Source: CAYMEK01 sp964389305 (GTDB lineage: Bacteria > Spirochaetota > Spirochaetia > SZUA-6 > DRHE01). Taken from it: a stretch of DNA of 8,940 nt. The notes under the pieces were generated by a model. It saw only the letters and a list, made by a program, of their open reading frames with translations. It was not told the origin of the DNA and did no database searches. The DNA lies in contig CAYMEK010000104.1 of the NCBI GenBank assembly GCA_964389305.1, positions 1 through 8,940 of the forward strand. Direction: 5' to 3'. Positions 6,216-8,940 of the stretch are shown here, piece by piece. The translations under genes and the position numbers were made by a program. Each line of letters starts with the position of its first letter. Position 1 is the stretch's first letter.

Positions 6216-6998
6216 ATGGGAGAGGCAAGCAGCATCATTCCGGTTCTCATCCTCCTGGGCCGCCCCGCCTCCGGCAAGAGCGAGATCATCGATTATCTGA
6301 AGCACCTCGATTCGCCCGCCCGCCGCAGGCTCTATCATCTGGGAGAGCTGGAGGTGCTCGACGACTTTCCCATGCTGTGGAGCTGGTTCGAGGAGGACAG
6401 GATCCTGGAGGAAATGGGAAAGCCGCGGCTGCACACCACGGCGGACGGCTATTTCCTCCAGCCCTATCTGTGGGACCTGCTGATAAGGCGGTTGGACCTG
6501 GAATACGAGAAGTTGAAGTCCTCCAGAGCCCGGCTGCACGAAACCACCACCGTGATCATCGAGTTTTCCCGGGGCAGCGAGCACGGCGGCTACCGGCGGG
6601 CCTTCGAGCATCTGTCGCCGCAGGCGCTCGGAGAGGCGGCGGTCCTGTACGTACGGGTGTCTTTTGCCGAATCCCTGCGCAAGAACAGGCTGCGCTTCAA
6701 CCCCCGGCGGGCCCACAGCATACTCGAGCACAGCCTGCCGGAGGACAAGATGAGGAGGCTGTACAGCGAAGACGATTGGCAGAAGCTGAGCTCTTCGAAT
6801 CCCGAGTTTCTCGATCCGGCTCATCGCCGGCTGCCCTATACGGTGTTCGAGAACGAGCATGACCTTACCACTCGTGGCGGCGAGCCCTTGGGCCGGCAGC
6901 TTCAACGGTCCCTGGATGTCCTTTGGCGGCTGACAGGCGCCGTGTCGAAGCCGGGATCCGACGCCGCCCCCGGCGGCGAGGGGGAGAAGGCGCCATGA
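6216..6998 (+). CDS. P-loop NTPase, kinase-like, uncharacterised
   Basis: The product is 260 residues from ATG 6216; in-frame TTG 6210 and GTG 6213 are alternative starts, and the ribosome site is weak (ATAGG). The Walker A loop is GRPASGKS (residues 15-22) directly after a hydrophobic first strand (VLILL), the layout of small-molecule kinases. Conserved-looking blocks follow: LGELEVLDDFPMLWSWFEED (42-61), with an Asp pair in the place where nucleoside and shikimate-type kinases bind the acceptor; VIIEFSRGSEHGG (113-125), a strand ending Glu-Phe-Ser-Arg, possibly the Walker B or catalytic carboxylate; VRVSFAESLRKNRLRFNPRR (146-165), a basic helix resembling an Arg-rich lid; and LEHSLPEDKM (170-179). 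The C-terminus is a disordered Gly/Pro tail. I do not recognise a named enzyme. It sits 42 bases after the LiaF-like gene and its stop overlaps the next start by 4 bases, so it probably works with that helical partner. Confidence 0.8.
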   Translation: MGEASSIIPVLILLGRPASGKSEIIDYLKHLDSPARRRLYHLGELEVLDDFPMLWSWFEEDRILEEMGKPRLHTTADGYFLQPYLWDLLIRRLDLEYEKLKSSRARLHETTTVIIEFSRGSEHGGYRRAFEHLSPQALGEAAVLYVRVSFAESLRKNRLRFNPRRAHSILEHSLPEDKMRRLYSEDDWQKLSSSNPEFLDPAHRRLPYTVFENEHDLTTRGGEPLGRQLQRSLDVLWRLTGAVSKPGSDAAPGGEGEKAP

Positions 6999-8362
6999 GC
7001 CTGGTCGAGGTGCTTCACGAGCTGGAAGATGAGAAACAACGGCTGCTGGAGAGCGCGGGAGAGGTCAAGGACCTGTACCGCTCCCTCGCCGAATCGATTC
7101 GCACCCTGACTGTTCCTTTTCGCCGTTCTTTCACGCCGGACGGCGTCATCGCGGCCGCGCTGGACGTCGAGGCGAAGACCATCAGGTTCGGCAGGCACAA
7201 CCTGCAGAGCAGCGAGGGTGAGGTCCAGAACAACACGAGCCGGCTGACCGAGCTGATCAACAACCTCTACGCCATCCGCAACAGCTACCTGAGCAATCCT
7301 CATTTTATCGAGCTCGCCGAGATCGGCGACATTCGCCGGGTCCATGCCGACATCCGCCAGTTCCTCGAGGAGCTTTATATAAGCAACAGCCTCTGGATTC
7401 TCCAGGACCCGAACTCCGAGGCTTCGGTTTTGGCCCGGCAGAAGAGGAAGGACATCGAAGATCTGTTGAAAGAGCGGATCGATCCTTTTTTCGAGCGGCT
7501 CGAGCAGATCAAGATCGACGAGTATTCCCTCAGGATACGTCAGGAGATCCGGGAAGAGGTAGGCAGCCTGCAGAACTACAACAAAAGACCGGAGGAGTAT
7601 ACCGTCCTGATCAAGGAGCGCTGCAGCCGCCTGGGCTTGAGCTACGATCCGGAGCTGGTCAGGGCGGTTGTCCAAGATCTGGAGGCGAGCGATGAAAGCC
7701 TGGAGAAGCGCATCCGGGTGAAATATGAAGAGAGGGAGACAAGAGCCCGGACTTCGACTTCATCCGTGCGGCGGAAATACATGCGCGTGTTGTATCGTTA
7801 CCTGGCTCGCAGGAAAGAAGTGACCGGCCTGCTGCCGATCCTGGAAAACATCTACTTCCTCTATCAGCCCCGGCCCGGATTACTGGAAAAAATCCGCAGC
7901 CTGTTCGCCAGGCTCGCCGGCCAGGAACGGAAAGTGGCCAGGAAGGACATCGAGTACACGTTCATCGTCAGCCGGGACAGCATCGAACGTAAGAGTGCCT
8001 CCCTGGAGGCGCTGATCCAGGAGGCCAACCGTCTCGACAAGTATATGCTGCGGGTCAAGATGGCGATCCGTTCCGCCCGGGCCAACAAGAGGATCAAAGC
8101 GATACCGGTCGACAAGCTGAGCAGCACCATCGACACGCTGCGCAGCGCCCTGCGCCGGATTTTCGACGACTCCTTCGGCCTGGTCCAGTGGCTGGGAAAG
8201 AAGAGCAACCAGGACAGGCTGGCCAAGCTTCCGGAGGGTGTGCAGCGGGAGCTGAACTCTTACCTCGACGCGATCTATGCCACCATCATCATCAATGCGG
8301 AAAGACTGAGGGAGATCGCCCGGAGATATCCGCAAGCCGGATCGGGGGGCGGAGAGGGCTGA
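6995..8362 (+). CDS. Long alpha-helical, coiled-coil-rich protein of unknown function
   Basis: The product is 455 residues from ATG 6995, which overlaps the upstream stop in ATGA and has GGGGAGAAGG just before it: a translational-coupling arrangement. The frame is open further upstream, but only inside the kinase-like gene. It has no signal peptide and no membrane segment. The chain is almost entirely helical and charged: heptad-like stretches at about residues 1-40 (VEVLHELEDEKQRLLESAG), 75-110, 145-190 (KRKDIEDLLKERIDPFFERL) and 235-260 (ESLEKRIRVKYEERETR). A more compact part follows with GLLPILENIYFLYQPRPGLLEKI (given here only as landmark residues G, LPILEN, YQPRPG, about 281-303). The C-terminus is a helical bundle that ends in a GSGGGEG tail. 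I see no catalytic motif. The layout suggests a structural or scaffold partner for the P-loop protein. Function unknown; confidence is for the gene being real. Confidence 0.82.
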   Translation: MSLVEVLHELEDEKQRLLESAGEVKDLYRSLAESIRTLTVPFRRSFTPDGVIAAALDVEAKTIRFGRHNLQSSEGEVQNNTSRLTELINNLYAIRNSYLSNPHFIELAEIGDIRRVHADIRQFLEELYISNSLWILQDPNSEASVLARQKRKDIEDLLKERIDPFFERLEQIKIDEYSLRIRQEIREEVGSLQNYNKRPEEYTVLIKERCSRLGLSYDPELVRAVVQDLEASDESLEKRIRVKYEERETRARTSTSSVRRKYMRVLYRYLARRKEVTGLLPILENIYFLYQPRPGLLEKIRSLFARLAGQERKVARKDIEYTFIVSRDSIERKSASLEALIQEANRLDKYMLRVKMAIRSARANKRIKAIPVDKLSSTIDTLRSALRRIFDDSFGLVQWLGKKSNQDRLAKLPEGVQRELNSYLDAIYATIIINAERLREIARRYPQAGSGGGEG

Positions 8363-8377
8363 TCTCGCCCTGAAGCC

Positions 8378-8940
8378 TCACCAGATACCCAGGGACTCGA
8401 GCTTGCCCTCTGTCCCGGCCTCCCAGCCGCGGTTGGCCTGCGGGTTAGCCGGGCTGGGATGGAGGATGCCTTCCACCTTCAGAGCGCTCAAGCCCCCGCT
8501 GTCCCGAATAATCCGGATTCGCCGCTCGGCGAACCTGCCGATACCCAGCGCCCATCGCGGAGACAGCTCCTGCAAGAGGCTGCGCAGGTGTTCATCGCAG
8601 AGCCAGAACAGCTTCTGCCGGTCTGCCGAAGGAAGCCTATCCGGGGTGATGTTTCTCCCCTGCTCATCGAGGAACAGAAGGGGGCAGTAGTTGCCCACGA
8701 AGTGGTCCCGGAAAAACACTTCCGGCTCACCGAAGCGTTGGCGTATCAGCGTCCAGAGGCGTTTGCCGCTCGCCTCGCTGCGAGAAACCGAAAATCCCCA
8801 CACCGGCCGTTTGGGATGCGTCCGCCGGGGCTGACCGACCTCCTCCTCTATACCCATCCAGTCCCGAACGGCGGTGACCTCTCCGAACGGTACGCCGGTC
8901 TGGGCCATGCCCCAGGGGCCGGGATTCATGCCCAGAAAAA
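8378..8940 (-). CDS. SMUG1: SMUG1-type uracil-DNA glycosylase (5' end outside window)
   Basis: The frame runs from the stop at 8378 through the right edge: codons for Phe-Leu-Gly precede the Met at 8929, giving FLGMNPGPWGMAQTGVPFGE, the SMUG1 motif 1. The Met is therefore internal and roughly the first 60-80 residues are missing. The Asn of MNPG is the residue that positions the catalytic water (Asn85 in human SMUG1). Further family landmarks are VRDWMGIEEEV, HPKRPVWGF, EVFFRDHFVGNYCPLLFLD, GRNITPDRLP, GIGRFAERR and the active-site strand EGILHPSPANPQANRGWE, whose His is the second catalytic residue. The enzyme removes uracil and oxidised pyrimidines such as 5-hydroxymethyluracil from DNA in base-excision repair. 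SMUG1 is mainly an animal family with scattered bacterial members, Geobacter metallireducens being the studied one. It is convergent with the operon on the other strand, 15 bases apart. Assignment is very secure. Confidence 0.95.
   Translation of the reverse strand, partial: FLGMNPGPWGMAQTGVPFGEVTAVRDWMGIEEEVGQPRRTHPKRPVWGFSVSRSEASGKRLWTLIRQRFGEPEVFFRDHFVGNYCPLLFLDEQGRNITPDRLPSADRQKLFWLCDEHLRSLLQELSPRWALGIGRFAERRIRIIRDSGGLSALKVEGILHPSPANPQANRGWEAGTEGKLESLGIW

Noticed and set aside
5541..6905. Open frame of 454 codons on the minus strand
   Set aside because: It lies opposite the LiaF-like and P-loop genes, which have recognisable motifs and ribosome sites on the plus strand. Its composition is rich in His, Gln and Pro and shows no domain.
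6923..6994. TTG-initiated extension of the helical protein
   Set aside because: The extension is Arg-rich low complexity inside the kinase-like gene. ATG 6995 has a GGGGAG site and the typical ATGA coupling.
8355..8371. AGGGC-N7-GCCCT hairpin between convergent genes, as a terminator
   Set aside because: The stem is only 5 base pairs and no T tract follows on either strand. It also overlaps the end of the helical protein gene.
1..8940. tRNA, rRNA, CRISPR array, insertion sequence, integrase or attachment repeats
   Set aside because: I found no cloverleaf-like element, regularly spaced repeats, transposase or integrase motifs, or long terminal inverted repeats.

Overview
The window comes from a GC-rich, Gram-negative-type (diderm) bacterium. 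It encodes a lipobox lipoprotein and a signal-peptide-bearing outer-membrane beta-barrel, and most genes have good Shine-Dalgarno sequences. The phylum cannot be fixed from the sequence. The mix of genes (DUF401 transporter, helical protein paired with a P-loop kinase, SMUG1-type glycosylase) would fit Spirochaetota or another deep-branching diderm phylum, but that is a guess. There is no rRNA, tRNA, CRISPR array, insertion sequence or phage gene. Every gene-free stretch is shorter than about 175 bases.

Layout. (1) Positions 1-1748, minus strand: a two-gene envelope operon. A small outer-membrane beta-barrel (1098-1748) is followed 15 bases later by a lipoprotein with a CsgG/FlgO/LpoB-like C-terminal part (1082 down to the left edge, incomplete). 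A good sigma70-type promoter lies at 1790-1818. This block is clearly poorer in GC (about 47-52% in lines I counted) than the rest (about 60-67%). (2) 1905-3035, plus strand: a GNAT-fold protein of about 376 residues, divergent from the envelope operon. (3) 3167-4471, plus: a DUF401 (COG1906-type) multi-pass membrane protein, probably a transporter, behind its own promoter, which carries a perfect 12-base palindrome between the -35 and -10. (4) 4645-8362, plus: four tightly spaced genes that look like one operon. They are a beta-hydroxyacid dehydrogenase, a soluble DUF1707-like plus LiaF-like protein, a P-loop kinase-like protein, and a long helical protein whose start overlaps the kinase stop (ATGA). 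(5) 8378 to the right edge, minus: a SMUG1-type uracil-DNA glycosylase, convergent with the operon and missing its N-terminus at the window edge.

How the genes may work together. The envelope pair probably acts at the outer membrane. The DUF401 permease and the dehydrogenase could handle an organic or hydroxy acid, but only proximity suggests this. The most interesting unexplained unit is the translationally coupled P-loop protein and helical protein at 6216-8362, preceded by a LiaF-like protein: an uncharacterised nucleotide-dependent module with no obvious pathway.
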